Part shown: one piece after another, positions 1-8,300 of the stretch
Numbering within the stretch: position 1 is the first letter of the stretch
How the letters are laid out: the number at the start of each line of letters is the position of its first letter
Source: Candidatus Melainabacteria bacterium
GTDB taxonomy: Bacteria; Cyanobacteriota; Vampirovibrionia; Gastranaerophilales; Gastranaerophilaceae
Assembly (NCBI GenBank): GCA_003258735.1
Contig: QHME01000020.1
Span: 1-36,068 of the forward strand
Direction of reading: 5' to 3'
Length of the DNA stretch: 36,068 bases
Notes under the pieces: generated by a model
Database searches by the model: none
What the model saw: only the letters and a program-made list of their open reading frames with translations
Told to the model about the DNA's origin: nothing
Program-made: the position numbers and the translations under genes

Positions 1-49
1 ACTGTTTCAGCATCTCAGATATAACGCATTGGTCAATTCAGGGTGACTG
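1..49. repeat. End of a palindromic intergenic repeat (inverted relative to the copies at the right end)
   Basis: Positions 4-16 (gtttcagcatctc) are the exact reverse complement of 36042-36054. Positions 32-47 (gtcaattcagggtgac) are the exact reverse complement of 35921-35936. Both pieces therefore belong to the same family of palindromic repeats that fills the right end of the window, in the opposite orientation. The repeat begins immediately after the stop codon of the glycosidase gene and may also act as its transcription end. It is cut by the window edge. Confidence 0.6.
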
Positions 50-2341
50 TTACCCTCTGATTAGTTCGTAGATTCGGAATTCGCTTGGGTCAAGTTTTTC
101 AAAATGGATACTATCCATATTCTCCATCGGTTGCGGTTCGTAGTCTTTATCCTTCAATACGTATTCGTTTTTCAAGTCATAATCGCTTGGTATATAAATT
201 TCCTTATCAAATACAGGATAACCTTCAACCAATTCTTTGTAACTTTCACCGGTTGCAGCAGTTTTCATAACTTTTTCTGTTGGGTATTTGTGGTTTGAAA
301 CTATCAAATATGCGGTTTTCATAGGTTCTTTTGTAATCAACCATGCGCTAAATCCATCTTCGTCATCCACAATGATTTGAGCCTCGCCATTATTAATGAT
401 ATTGTTATTTTTTACAAATCTGTCGATTGCATCAAATTTTGTGTAGAAGTTTTCGTTTTCTGCACGTTTCATTGCAACTTCTTCACCGATAGTGTATTCT
501 GTACCGCCTTGTGTAAAGCTTTCGTCACCATCGACATACAGCATTGGGCGTTGTGCGTATTTGCCTCCAGGTAGGAATTTGTATTTAAACCATTTGTACA
601 ATGCTCCGTTTTCACCTAATTGTGCCGGATATTGGTCTATACAGTGAAATTCTCCATCTTGGTTATTATATGTTTTCAATATAGAAAGCATATTGCCCTT
701 TTTGAATTTGATGTTGTAGTTTGTCAAGTTTTGGTTGTCTTCAGAAATTCTTTCAGGAGTTTTGTCAAACTGTGAAATTATGTCATTGCCCCAAAGCAAG
801 TCGAACTTCATATCTTGATGGTATTCTTTTAAGAAATTATCCCAAAGCATGTATTCTGCCAAAGTTGCAAAGTAAGGAATTTTTTTCTTCATTGTTGTGT
901 TTAACTTGTTCAAGACATAGCGCGGTGCGCGGTAGCTGATAGGTACACCGTTACGTTCTGAAACCTCGTCAACAATATGGTCGATGTGGTCGACTCTGAA
1001 TCCGTCAAAATTGTAGTCTTTTTGAAGTTGTTTCATTGAGTTGATGAACAATTCAATAACGTCTTCATTGAATTTTCCGTTTTCAAGATTTACAAAGTAA
1101 TATGGAGTCTGACAATCAAGGTTTGCAAATGCTGTTACGTCATCACCTTTGTAGTCGTAGTGCTTAAATGTCGGATATCCGCCACATTCGCTCATCCCAT
1201 CATATATTGGAACCCCTGCAGAGCACCAAGCTCCACCGGGAGCAGGCCACAACCCTTCATTCATAAGTTCTTGAATTGTGTCGATTTGTTTTGTAATATC
1301 ACTTTCTTCAAGCTTTTTCTTATCGTTTTTGAAGTTGTGGACTTTTGCTACTATTTCGCGAACTCGTTTTTGAATTTTTATTTGATACCCTTTTTCAAGC
1401 ATTGAGTTTGAAAAAGTTTTTTTGTGTTCTGCCATAATTCCATCAAAATTGTTATATAATTCTTGGAATGCAGGGCTTAAATCGCCTGAACTTCCTTGCA
1501 ATCTTTGTATATATACGTCTTTTGCAATTTGGATATCATCTTGGTCATGGTCTTTTGACAAAAATTCTGCAACTTCTTCAACTTTTGCTATCAGTTGTTT
1601 TTGAAGTTCGTTTATGTCATACCAACGAGCAACTTGTGGATTTGCCAATACAAACTTTGAAAAACGTCCTGTTTGAGGCAATATATCATAAATCACAGGA
1701 TGGCCTGCAAGTTGAGCCATTTCGATAAATGTTTGAACTTGTTGTTTTGCGCTCATGCCTGTAAGTTCTTCGATTTTGTCGTCTTTTAGTTTAGAACTTA
1801 CTTCACTGCTTTTTGGCAGATATGCACAGCCAAATTCTCTAGGATGGAATGGTATCAGGTAAATTGTAGTATTGTAAATGCCATTATCCATGTTTCCTGT
1901 AGGTAAGATAAGGAGCTGTTTTAGCCAGTCAAAGAATTTGCCGACTTCTTTTGATTTATTTCCATTGCCCAGTGCTGCAAGGTTAAGAAGTTTGATGTCA
2001 TGCCCTTCGTGTTTGAACCAGTCAGATGTTTTTTCCTGATGTCTTGCAAGTGGGCTTATTTGATTGTTTTTGAAGTGAAATTTGCCGTCTTTGAATACGT
2101 TGTTTTGTTTCCATTTCTCTTCCAATGCAAAAAGAGTTTCTTCATTAGTTAATTCGTCTAATGCCTTTTGGAACGGATAAGTCAAATAACCGTATTTCTG
2201 TATATGCATAGACAAATACTTCTTCCTGATTTCTGGAATATTGTCGCTTGGATAAGCTTTTTTTAACTCCTCGTAGACCTTGTTTAGTTCTACGTCTCTT
2301 GCAGTTTCTTGCTCTCTTTTCTTAAATAAAAATTCAAACAT
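50..2341 (-). CDS. GH13-like (alpha-amylase family) glycoside hydrolase, cytoplasmic, atypical
   Basis: This 763-residue protein has no signal peptide or membrane segment, so it should act in the cytoplasm on alpha-glucans or related sugars. The family is suggested by GFRVDHIDH near residue 447, which matches GH13 region II with the nucleophile Asp, followed by LAEYMLW near residue 493, where the general acid Glu would sit. A region I-like strand, PVIYDILPQTGRF, lies near residue 214 but lacks the usual Asn-His after the Asp, and the region IV His-Asp is not obvious. Activity and substrate are therefore uncertain. The start is supported by GGGAGA seven bases upstream. The gene stands alone, divergent from the response regulator. 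Alternatives are a glucanotransferase or a non-catalytic relative. Confidence 0.7.
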   Translation of the reverse strand: MFEFLFKKREQETARDVELNKVYEELKKAYPSDNIPEIRKKYLSMHIQKYGYLTYPFQKALDELTNEETLFALEEKWKQNNVFKDGKFHFKNNQISPLARHQEKTSDWFKHEGHDIKLLNLAALGNGNKSKEVGKFFDWLKQLLILPTGNMDNGIYNTTIYLIPFHPREFGCAYLPKSSEVSSKLKDDKIEELTGMSAKQQVQTFIEMAQLAGHPVIYDILPQTGRFSKFVLANPQVARWYDINELQKQLIAKVEEVAEFLSKDHDQDDIQIAKDVYIQRLQGSSGDLSPAFQELYNNFDGIMAEHKKTFSNSMLEKGYQIKIQKRVREIVAKVHNFKNDKKKLEESDITKQIDTIQELMNEGLWPAPGGAWCSAGVPIYDGMSECGGYPTFKHYDYKGDDVTAFANLDCQTPYYFVNLENGKFNEDVIELFINSMKQLQKDYNFDGFRVDHIDHIVDEVSERNGVPISYRAPRYVLNKLNTTMKKKIPYFATLAEYMLWDNFLKEYHQDMKFDLLWGNDIISQFDKTPERISEDNQNLTNYNIKFKKGNMLSILKTYNNQDGEFHCIDQYPAQLGENGALYKWFKYKFLPGGKYAQRPMLYVDGDESFTQGGTEYTIGEEVAMKRAENENFYTKFDAIDRFVKNNNIINNGEAQIIVDDEDGFSAWLITKEPMKTAYLIVSNHKYPTEKVMKTAATGESYKELVEGYPVFDKEIYIPSDYDLKNEYVLKDKDYEPQPMENMDSIHFEKLDPSEFRIYELIRG

Positions 2342-2363
2342 AAATATCTCCCTATATGTAAAA

Positions 2364-2394
2364 ATTATATCATAAGAAAATTTTTATTTTGCAA
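2364..2394 (-). promoter_or_regulatory. Promoter of the GH13-like gene
   Basis: Read on the minus strand there is a TATAAT hexamer (2364-2369) preceded by TGA, giving an extended -10. A TTGCAA (2389-2394) lies upstream with a long 19-base spacer. The GGGAGA ribosome site and the start codon follow within about 20 bases. Confidence 0.5.
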
Positions 2395-2510
2395 CTTTTT
2401 AATATTACCTAGTCGGCTAATGGTTTTGTCCTGTTGAAGATATAAATTTAAAGTGTTCAAGAGCTTCTTAGCCCATTTGGTACATAAAAATTTATTATAT
2501 GGAGAAAAAT

Positions 2511-3185
2511 ATGATTACAGAAAACAAACAAATTTCAATTGAGATAGTCGAAGATTTTAAACTAACTAGAGTTGGACTAAGATGTGCACTAAATTCCAAT
2601 CCTGATTTGAATGTCGTTGCAGAATGTGAAGATGCGATTGATGGTATCAAAAAATTTAAAGAACTAAATCCGGATATTGTATTGATGGATTTAGGCTTGC
2701 CGACAATGAACGGTATTGAGGCAATGGTTAAAATACGTGAAATTTCGTCAACGGTTAAAATTATTGCATTAACGTCTCACGATAGAGAGGAAGAAGTCGT
2801 AGCGGCATTGAGCTCAGGGGCTAATGCTTATTGTCTTAAAGATATTGATCCTTCAAAACTTGCAGATGTTATTCGAGATGTTTCAAAAGGGGTATGTTGG
2901 ATAGATTCTGTAGTTGCTAATTTGGCACTAAAATCTATTCCAAAAGTTGACAATGTTGGTTTATTGGGTCACCAAGTTTCAGATACAACAAGAGTTCCTT
3001 TGACTGAACGAGAATTTGAAGTTTTGAAACACTTAGTTGCAGGTAAAAGTAATACTGAAATAGCAAAAGAATTAATCGTAAGCGTTCACACAGCAAAAGC
3101 TCATGTCTGTTCAATCTTACAAAAAATGTGTGTAAATGATAGAGTTCAAGCTGCAGTTAAAGCTGTAAAAGAAGGTATGGTATAA
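2511..3185 (+). CDS. NarL/LuxR-type response regulator (orphan)
   Basis: A two-domain DNA-binding response regulator. The receiver domain occupies about the first 120 residues, with an acidic patch (IVEDF), the phosphoacceptor Asp in VLMDLGLP, the switch Thr in ALTSHD and the conserved Lys in CLKDID. A C-terminal LuxR-type helix-turn-helix begins at LTEREFEVLKHL and runs to the end. An in-frame ATG lies upstream at 2499, but GGAG at 2501-2504 sits six bases before the ATG at 2511, so 2511 is the better start (224 residues). No histidine kinase gene is adjacent, so its partner must be elsewhere. A clear sigma70 promoter was not found in the 150 bases upstream. Its targets cannot be read from the sequence. 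Confidence 0.9.
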   Translation: MITENKQISIEIVEDFKLTRVGLRCALNSNPDLNVVAECEDAIDGIKKFKELNPDIVLMDLGLPTMNGIEAMVKIREISSTVKIIALTSHDREEEVVAALSSGANAYCLKDIDPSKLADVIRDVSKGVCWIDSVVANLALKSIPKVDNVGLLGHQVSDTTRVPLTEREFEVLKHLVAGKSNTEIAKELIVSVHTAKAHVCSILQKMCVNDRVQAAVKAVKEGMV

Positions 3186-3211
3186 ATATTTACATATTCA
3201 ACCAAAGAGGA

Positions 3212-3250
3212 AGGAAAAATGCGAGTATATCGTGTTTTTCCTTTTTCTTA
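3212..3250. terminator. Bidirectional terminator between the response regulator and the pseudopilin
   Basis: A 13-base-pair stem (3212-3224 with 3230-3242, including two G-U pairs) closes a five-base loop, gtata. A T-rich tail follows on the plus strand and an A-rich flank gives a U tract on the minus strand. It sits between two convergent genes and could stop both. Confidence 0.85.
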
Positions 3251-4006
3251 CTATAACTTAGCTGTACCTAAAACAAATAATGCTGCACCGGAAGCCGGTT
3301 CTACAGTGGTGTCATGATATACAATCGGAAATACGTCAAGCATGTGACTTGCAGTATTATCTACAATACAATTTGAACCTGCATCAACTTTATTAACTCC
3401 GGCAGAACAATTTACTTCACGGTTTGGTAAACTTACACCGTTTACGTCAATAAAACCTACGCATTTAGATAAATCAGTACCATTAACAGGTCCTGAAAAA
3501 ATATCCTGTACAGGTCTTCTGCCAATAGGCAGTTCGCACTCTTTAGCTTCCGGATGGAAAGCTATGATAATACCATCATTTAGTGAATATGCAAGGTAGT
3601 CCGTATAATTATCAGGAATGGTGTCTCTTGTTTCTAATCTGTATGGGACATGGCTGTTTCCTCTATCTACACGGTAAAGATTTGTGACTTTTCCATAGTA
3701 GGTATAGCCTTTTAATGTTCCGTTTAAAATTGAACAAAAAGTCATATGTTCTTCTGGGTTTTCATTCCCACCTTGTGCCGGATCAGGAGAACATGCTCTA
3801 TCTGTTCCTGCAAAATCATATCCGTACTTAGCTTTTGCCATTAAGCTTGCTTGGTTTAATGTCGAAACTGTCTTTTTAAATTGAGAACGAAATTTTGCAC
3901 CGTTTGTATATGAAATCAATGTCGGAATCGTCATAGCTGCAACCAAACCGATAACTCCAAGTGTGATTAAAACTTCCGCAAGCGAAAACCCTAAATTTTT
4001 GTTCAT
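3251..4006 (-). CDS. Type IV pilin-like / type II secretion pseudopilin
   Basis: A prepilin with the classic short leader MNKNLG followed by Phe, a Glu at mature position 5 (FSLAE) and a hydrophobic helix to about residue 30. A prepilin peptidase should cut after the Gly, and the mature helix would pack into a pilus or pseudopilus at the inner membrane. The 220-residue C-terminal domain contains several Cys residues and is not one I can assign to a function. At 251 residues it is longer than a major pilin, which fits a minor pilin or pseudopilin. It is a single gene with its own promoter, and no pilus assembly genes are nearby. Low-GC Vampirovibrionia appear to carry many such dispersed pilin-like genes (general knowledge, not tested here). 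Confidence 0.85.
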   Translation of the reverse strand: MNKNLGFSLAEVLITLGVIGLVAAMTIPTLISYTNGAKFRSQFKKTVSTLNQASLMAKAKYGYDFAGTDRACSPDPAQGGNENPEEHMTFCSILNGTLKGYTYYGKVTNLYRVDRGNSHVPYRLETRDTIPDNYTDYLAYSLNDGIIIAFHPEAKECELPIGRRPVQDIFSGPVNGTDLSKCVGFIDVNGVSLPNREVNCSAGVNKVDAGSNCIVDNTASHMLDVFPIVYHDTTVEPASGAALFVLGTAKL

Positions 4007-4040
4007 CTCTATAATCCTGAAAACGTACTTCCTTTATATA

Positions 4041-4069
4041 TTATTTTATTGATTATCTAATTTGTCAAT
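4041..4069 (-). promoter_or_regulatory. Promoter of the pseudopilin gene
   Basis: On the minus strand there is a perfect TTGACA (4064-4069), a 17-base spacer and AATAAT (4041-4046). An AGGA ribosome site follows eight bases before the start codon. The promoter separates this gene from maf just upstream. Confidence 0.75.
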
Positions 4070-4101
4070 TGATAAACTTAATATTATAACGAAATTTAAT
4101 A

Positions 4102-4665
4102 TTAAAATTCGCTCATTAATTTTAATAAAGTCTTTGATGGTAAACCTATAACATTGTCTAATTCTCCATTTACGGTTTTGATATAATCATCTGGCAGTTC
4201 TTGAATTCCATAAGAGCCGGCTTTGTCAAAAGGTTTGAAGTTTTCTATATAGAAATTAATTTGTTCATCAGTTAAGTTTTCAAAGGTTACATAGGTTGTT
4301 GTTGATTCAATTTTTGATTTTAATGTCTCAGAATCAATAACAGCAACTGCTGTGACAACAAAATGAGTTTTACCTGATAACATTTTAAGCATTTTGTATG
4401 CTTCATCTTTGTCTTTAGGTTTGCCTAAAATGTTGTTATCAATAACTACAATAGTATCTGCGCCAATTACAAGCGCTTTTTCTGATGTTTCTTTCGCTAC
4501 ACATAGAGCTTTATTATATGCAAGATTTTCTACGTAATCATAAGAGAAATCCGTCTGGTCATGTGGTTCCACATAAGAAGACGGAATAATTACAAAATCC
4601 AATTTTAGTTTTTTTAGAATATCAGCTCTTCTGGGAGAAGAAGAGCCCAGGATAATTTTTCCCAT
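4102..4665 (-). CDS. maf: Maf-family nucleoside triphosphate pyrophosphatase
   Basis: Hydrolyses non-canonical or pyrimidine nucleoside triphosphates (dTTP/UTP type) to monophosphates, and is linked to house-cleaning and division arrest in other bacteria. The N-terminus shows SSSPRR, the phosphate-binding motif. The Arg-Arg form is typical of the YhdE-like dTTP/UTP group rather than the YceF group. IGADTIV near residue 70 carries the catalytic Asp, and GSYGIQE and NVIGLPS follow in the C-terminal third. The frame is open 45 bases further upstream, but AAGGAGA lies eight bases before the ATG at 4665 and the family starts at this Met (187 residues). It lies 64 bases downstream of the small gene at 4730-4969 and probably shares its transcript. 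Confidence 0.93.
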   Translation of the reverse strand: MGKIILGSSSPRRADILKKLKLDFVIIPSSYVEPHDQTDFSYDYVENLAYNKALCVAKETSEKALVIGADTIVVIDNNILGKPKDKDEAYKMLKMLSGKTHFVVTAVAVIDSETLKSKIESTTTYVTFENLTDEQINFYIENFKPFDKAGSYGIQELPDDYIKTVNGELDNVIGLPSKTLLKLMSEF

Positions 4666-4729
4666 TGCGTGTCTCCTTGTTTTACCTATTTCTATCTCAA
4701 AAACAGGCACAATTCAACACAAACTTTTT

Positions 4730-4969
4730 CTAACGCTGTCCCATTGACCTTTGATATCTGGCTGTTCTAGCGTTAATCGCATAACATGCAATGTTTAGTC
4801 TTTGACGAAGTTCCATCATATTACGCAAAGTTGCTGCATAATCATTCATAGCCTCCATCATTTTGTTTGGGTCAACCATTGATTCCATGTTATCGTGATT
4901 GTCAACTTTTTCTTCTTGGTATTTTTGTACTAACATCTTATCGATGTAATCATCTGCGCCTACGCCCAT
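4730..4969 (-). CDS. Small hypothetical protein (79 aa)
   Basis: A short Met-rich soluble protein, predicted mostly helical, with no motif I recognise. A strong ribosome site, GGGAGG, lies seven bases before the ATG, and the maf gene follows 64 bases downstream on the same strand. The central segment PNKMMEAMNDYAATLRNMME looks like an amphipathic helix, and the end is rich in Arg. This could be a small structural or secretion-related helical protein, but nothing in the sequence decides it. Confidence 0.65.
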   Translation of the reverse strand: MGVGADDYIDKMLVQKYQEEKVDNHDNMESMVDPNKMMEAMNDYAATLRNMMELRQRLNIACYAINARTARYQRSMGQR

Positions 4970-5147
4970 GCGAAGTCCTCCCTATTGATTTTTGATATCC
5001 TGTTCCTGTAAAAAATATATCCTAGATATTCCTTATATTTTAATAAAGTATTTTACGATTTCAAAATTGCCTTTTTTGAGATATTTGTATTTACAAAACT
5101 TAACATGATGGCAATTTTCAATATTCACTTTATTTACAAAGAATGAT

Positions 5148-6818
5148 ATGGACATAGTAAACAATTATAAAAGCTACAAACAGTATTTACCCGATTACGC
5201 AAATTGGCGTGATGAACAAGATTTAAATCGTGCAAAACGTTTGGATTATCTAAAGAAACATCCTGAGAAAATGAATGTCGAAGATATTCAACGTGGAAAA
5301 ATTTTGCTACGCTCAATTGATGTAATGGATGAATATTCTCAATCTAATGCTGAAGATATGGAAACAGCGACAGATTTTGCAACAGGTCAGATTGTAGGTT
5401 TTGCTACTATGGGTGGAACTATAGGCGGAACTCTTTTGACAATGGCAAAACCTGTTCAAAAGATAATAGCAAAGGTTACTAAGGGTAATCAAAAACTTGA
5501 AATGCTTGCCTCAGTTGTTCCATCTCTTATTGGTATGCTTGTTGGTATGGCTGCAAGTTTTCCTGCTGTTGTATGGGCTACAAAAGCCCAAGTTTCAGCT
5601 TCAAGAAAAGGACGTTTTGAGGCAATGTCAAAAGATTTGAAAAATCCTGCGACATTTGCGGTTTTAACTCCAGAACAACAGAAAAAATCGGAAGAAATAG
5701 CAAAAGATATTAAACTTGATGATAAGGATAAGAAAAGACTAAACAAAAAACAAGGTTTGAACTTCAATCCTTTGGAATCTATTTCGACTTTGAAAAAATA
5801 TTATAAAAATGATAGTGAATACCAAACAAGAAAAGCAGAATTTGACAAATCTTTAGCGCATGACGAGAGTAAATTTGCGACTACCACTCTGACAGAAAAA
5901 CAAATTCGTGATGCAAAACGCGACCAGCAAATTTTATCAGATATGGTAAGAAGAATTGATGTAGCCTCCCAAGATTATGCAGAAAATACAGAACTTGCAA
6001 CAAATACTATTACCACACTTGCTTTAGGTACAGGTGGTTTAGCAGGTTGGCTTTCTCATAAAATTATGAAAGGATTAAAAATAAAAGGTAACGGAATGGT
6101 AAGCAAAGCTATTCCTTGGGTTGTTGGTGCTACATTACCTCTTGTTGCAGGTATTTATTCTGCAAAAATTCAAAAGCAAGCATCTAGAATCGGTAGATAT
6201 AAAATTAAACAAGAAATGTTAAACAATCCGGCTGAACTTGTTTATGTTGATGACAAAGATATTGCATCTTCAGATGTAAAAACTTTTGAAAAACATAAAA
6301 AACCTAATTTGTTTAAGTTTATGGCAAATCTTTATAAAGATAATAAGGAGTATCAAGATTATGTCAAAACAGAAGGCGAAAAAGAACTAAAAATGAATAA
6401 GGCAATTGAAAAACTAGAATTGTCAGACGAACAAATTCGAGATGCAAAAGCTTTGCAAAAGAATATCTTTAAAACATTTAATAAAGTTGATGAAAAATCT
6501 CAAGCATACTCTGAAAGTGTTGAGGCAATGGGCGAAATTACCAAAAATGGTGTTCAAACATTCGGTTCACTTGTAGCAACAGGAATTTCTCTGTTAATGG
6601 CATTAAGAATGATGGAAAATCCTGTAAATGCAACTAAATCATTACCAAAAATTATGGCAAAATTGCTGACTCCGTTTGCATTGGTTCTTTTGCCGGTAAT
6701 CGGTATTGATATATTTACGACAAAGGCTCAGAAAAAGGCATCAAGGGTAGCGGATATGATGGCTCTGAAAGAGTTAGATGATTACAAACACTATGTAGAT
6801 TATTCAAATGTTAAATAA
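5148..6818 (+). CDS. Membrane protein with three internal repeats (function unknown)
   Basis: A 556-residue protein I cannot assign to a family. It is built from three related units at about residues 42-160, 248-360 and 425-556. Each unit starts with a charged helix (DIQRGK at 46, QIRDAK at 252 and 429), continues with a D-x-x-SQ-x-x-x-E stretch (SQSNAED, SQDYAEN, SQAYSES), then two Gly-rich hydrophobic segments, and ends with K-A/I-Q-x-x-ASR (KAQVSASRKGR, KIQKQASRIGR, KAQKKASRVAD). Six membrane segments are predicted, near 76-99, 119-145, 283-303, 321-338, 467-487 and 505-524. Lys-rich linkers join the units, and two of them also resemble each other (NDSEYQ, DNKEYQ). No signal peptide is visible. 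The ribosome site is weak. It is a single gene, divergent from its left neighbour and followed by a separate promoter. Confidence 0.8.
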   Translation: MDIVNNYKSYKQYLPDYANWRDEQDLNRAKRLDYLKKHPEKMNVEDIQRGKILLRSIDVMDEYSQSNAEDMETATDFATGQIVGFATMGGTIGGTLLTMAKPVQKIIAKVTKGNQKLEMLASVVPSLIGMLVGMAASFPAVVWATKAQVSASRKGRFEAMSKDLKNPATFAVLTPEQQKKSEEIAKDIKLDDKDKKRLNKKQGLNFNPLESISTLKKYYKNDSEYQTRKAEFDKSLAHDESKFATTTLTEKQIRDAKRDQQILSDMVRRIDVASQDYAENTELATNTITTLALGTGGLAGWLSHKIMKGLKIKGNGMVSKAIPWVVGATLPLVAGIYSAKIQKQASRIGRYKIKQEMLNNPAELVYVDDKDIASSDVKTFEKHKKPNLFKFMANLYKDNKEYQDYVKTEGEKELKMNKAIEKLELSDEQIRDAKALQKNIFKTFNKVDEKSQAYSESVEAMGEITKNGVQTFGSLVATGISLLMALRMMENPVNATKSLPKIMAKLLTPFALVLLPVIGIDIFTTKAQKKASRVADMMALKELDDYKHYVDYSNVK

Positions 6819-6830
6819 TATAATTTTTAG

Positions 6831-6860
6831 CTGACAAAAAATATTTTTTTGAGCTATTAT
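6831..6860 (+). promoter_or_regulatory. Promoter of the activase-related gene
   Basis: CTGACA (6831-6836), an 18-base spacer and TATTAT (6855-6860). The predicted start is about 25 bases before the ATG, with an AGGG ribosome site in between. Confidence 0.55.
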
Positions 6861-6892
6861 ATGGATAGTAGAAAATTATTAGGGATTTAGTC

Positions 6893-7981
6893 ATGACACA
6901 ATCAAAAAACAAAGAAAAAGTTATAGGTATACCGAGAGCAATGTCTTTTTACAACAACTATCCGTTCTATTACGGCTTTTTCAATGACCTTGGTATCAAA
7001 ATTATCTTGTCTGATGTAACTACAAAACAAACTATGTCAGACGGTGCTGGGCTTGTTGTTACAGAGACATGTTTGCCTATCAAAGTTTATATCGGTCATA
7101 TTTTGAATTTATTGAATAAGGGTGTTGATAAAATTTTTGTACCATCAATTCAATCAATTGACCATAAAATTTATAATTGCTCAAAAATAAGGGGATTGCC
7201 TGATTTGGTTCGTAATGTTGTAAAACAGCCATTCACAATGATTGAGGCAACTCTTGACAAATCTGAAAAGAATCAAGGTTTGTATGAATTTTTGGCAGAA
7301 TCAGTTAAGCCTTTTGGTATCACTGATATGAATCTTATCAAAAAAGCGTCAAAAGCCGGTTGGAGATGTTATAACAACTTCCATGTTATGACAAAATCCG
7401 GTATGCCGTATTCTAAAGCTTTAAGTTATGCATTGCAAGGTAAAGTTGTAATTGCAAACAAATCAAAAGAATATCCGATTTCAATCGCTCTTGTCGGGCA
7501 TGGATACAATATCTATGACGAAAGAGTTTGTATGAAGATTTTTGATAAACTTGAAAAAATGGACGTTGAGGTTTGTACATCATTGCAATTGTCTGATGAA
7601 CAATTGGATGAAGGTATTGCAAGTTTAGGCAATGAAAAATACTGGGCAAATGAAGATGAAATGACAGGTTCAGCAGGTCATTTCTTGAAAGATAACAAAG
7701 TTGACGGTGTAATTACAATTACTGCATTTGGTTGCGGACCGGATTCATTGATGGTTGAACGTATTACAAGACGCGCAAAACAATTTAATAAACCTCTATT
7801 GAATTTAACAATTGATGAGCAAACAGGAGAAGCTGGTTTTGTTACTCGTATTGAGGCTTTTGTTGATATGTTGTTCCGTAAAAAACGTGCAAATATTGTA
7901 AATAAATTGAATATTAAAAGTTCAGAATCTGAATATACTCCAAATACTGAGTTTATTGAAACTAAATCTGTAAAAGGTTAA
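6893..7981 (+). CDS. Acyl-CoA dehydratase activase-related protein (COG3580/DUF2229 type)
   Basis: This matches the family related to the C-terminal part of 2-hydroxyacyl-CoA dehydratase activases: IGIPRAMSFY at the start, TETCLPIKVYIGH near residue 57 and FVPSIQS near 82. These proteins are thought to carry or handle an iron-sulfur cluster. Conserved Cys residues are visible in ETCLP, IYNCSKIRG and AFGCGPDS. Members often occur as a two-gene set or fused to an ATPase activase; here the gene stands alone with its own promoter, so the partner, if any, is elsewhere. It is 362 residues long, which is usual for a stand-alone member. The exact substrate is not known. Confidence 0.8.
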   Translation: MTQSKNKEKVIGIPRAMSFYNNYPFYYGFFNDLGIKIILSDVTTKQTMSDGAGLVVTETCLPIKVYIGHILNLLNKGVDKIFVPSIQSIDHKIYNCSKIRGLPDLVRNVVKQPFTMIEATLDKSEKNQGLYEFLAESVKPFGITDMNLIKKASKAGWRCYNNFHVMTKSGMPYSKALSYALQGKVVIANKSKEYPISIALVGHGYNIYDERVCMKIFDKLEKMDVEVCTSLQLSDEQLDEGIASLGNEKYWANEDEMTGSAGHFLKDNKVDGVITITAFGCGPDSLMVERITRRAKQFNKPLLNLTIDEQTGEAGFVTRIEAFVDMLFRKKRANIVNKLNIKSSESEYTPNTEFIETKSVKG

Positions 7982-8002
7982 TCAATAGAAAATAAAATAT
8001 AG

Positions 8003-8275
8003 TTATCCGATTAGAGAAAAATCTTTTCCAAGGTTTTTCTCTAATTCTATTATGATACTTGATAATGGGACGTTTAGTCCTTCTGAAATTCTCCAAAGAG
8101 TTGATAGTTGTGGGTCTTTTATTGATTTTTCTAAATCTGCCCACATAGATTTTGTCATACCAATTTCATCAGAAATCAGACTGATTGATTTGTGCTGTTG
8201 TTGTCTGTGATTACTGATTATTTGCGACAAGGCTTTTTGTAAAGATTTTTTATTTGCATCGTAGTTGTCTTGCAT
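8003..8275 (-). CDS. Small XRE-family helix-turn-helix regulator
   Basis: A 90-residue protein that is almost entirely one XRE (Cro/CI-type) DNA-binding domain, with the typical pattern SISLISDEIGMTKSMWADLE followed by PQLSTLWRISEGLNVPLSSI. No extra sensing or oligomerisation domain is present. No convincing ribosome site precedes the ATG at 8275. It converges with the activase-related gene, and its last codons contain the hairpin that probably ends that gene's transcript. It may regulate its neighbours or itself, but no operator is evident. Confidence 0.8.
   Translation of the reverse strand: MQDNYDANKKSLQKALSQIISNHRQQQHKSISLISDEIGMTKSMWADLEKSIKDPQLSTLWRISEGLNVPLSSIIIELEKNLGKDFSLIG
8011..8048 (+). 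terminator. Terminator of the activase-related gene, inside the XRE coding region
   Basis: A perfect 11-base inverted repeat, TTAGAGAAAAA (8011-8021) and TTTTTCTCTAA (8034-8044), encloses a 12-base loop. It lies 30 bases after the stop codon of the plus-strand gene and within the last codons of the convergent XRE gene. Confidence 0.65.
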
Positions 8276-8300
8276 GTTTTAGATTTTATTCTTGCTATTT

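Noticed and set aside
2499..2510. Upstream ATG of the response regulator
   Set aside because: The GGAG ribosome site overlaps this codon and is correctly spaced for the ATG at 2511.
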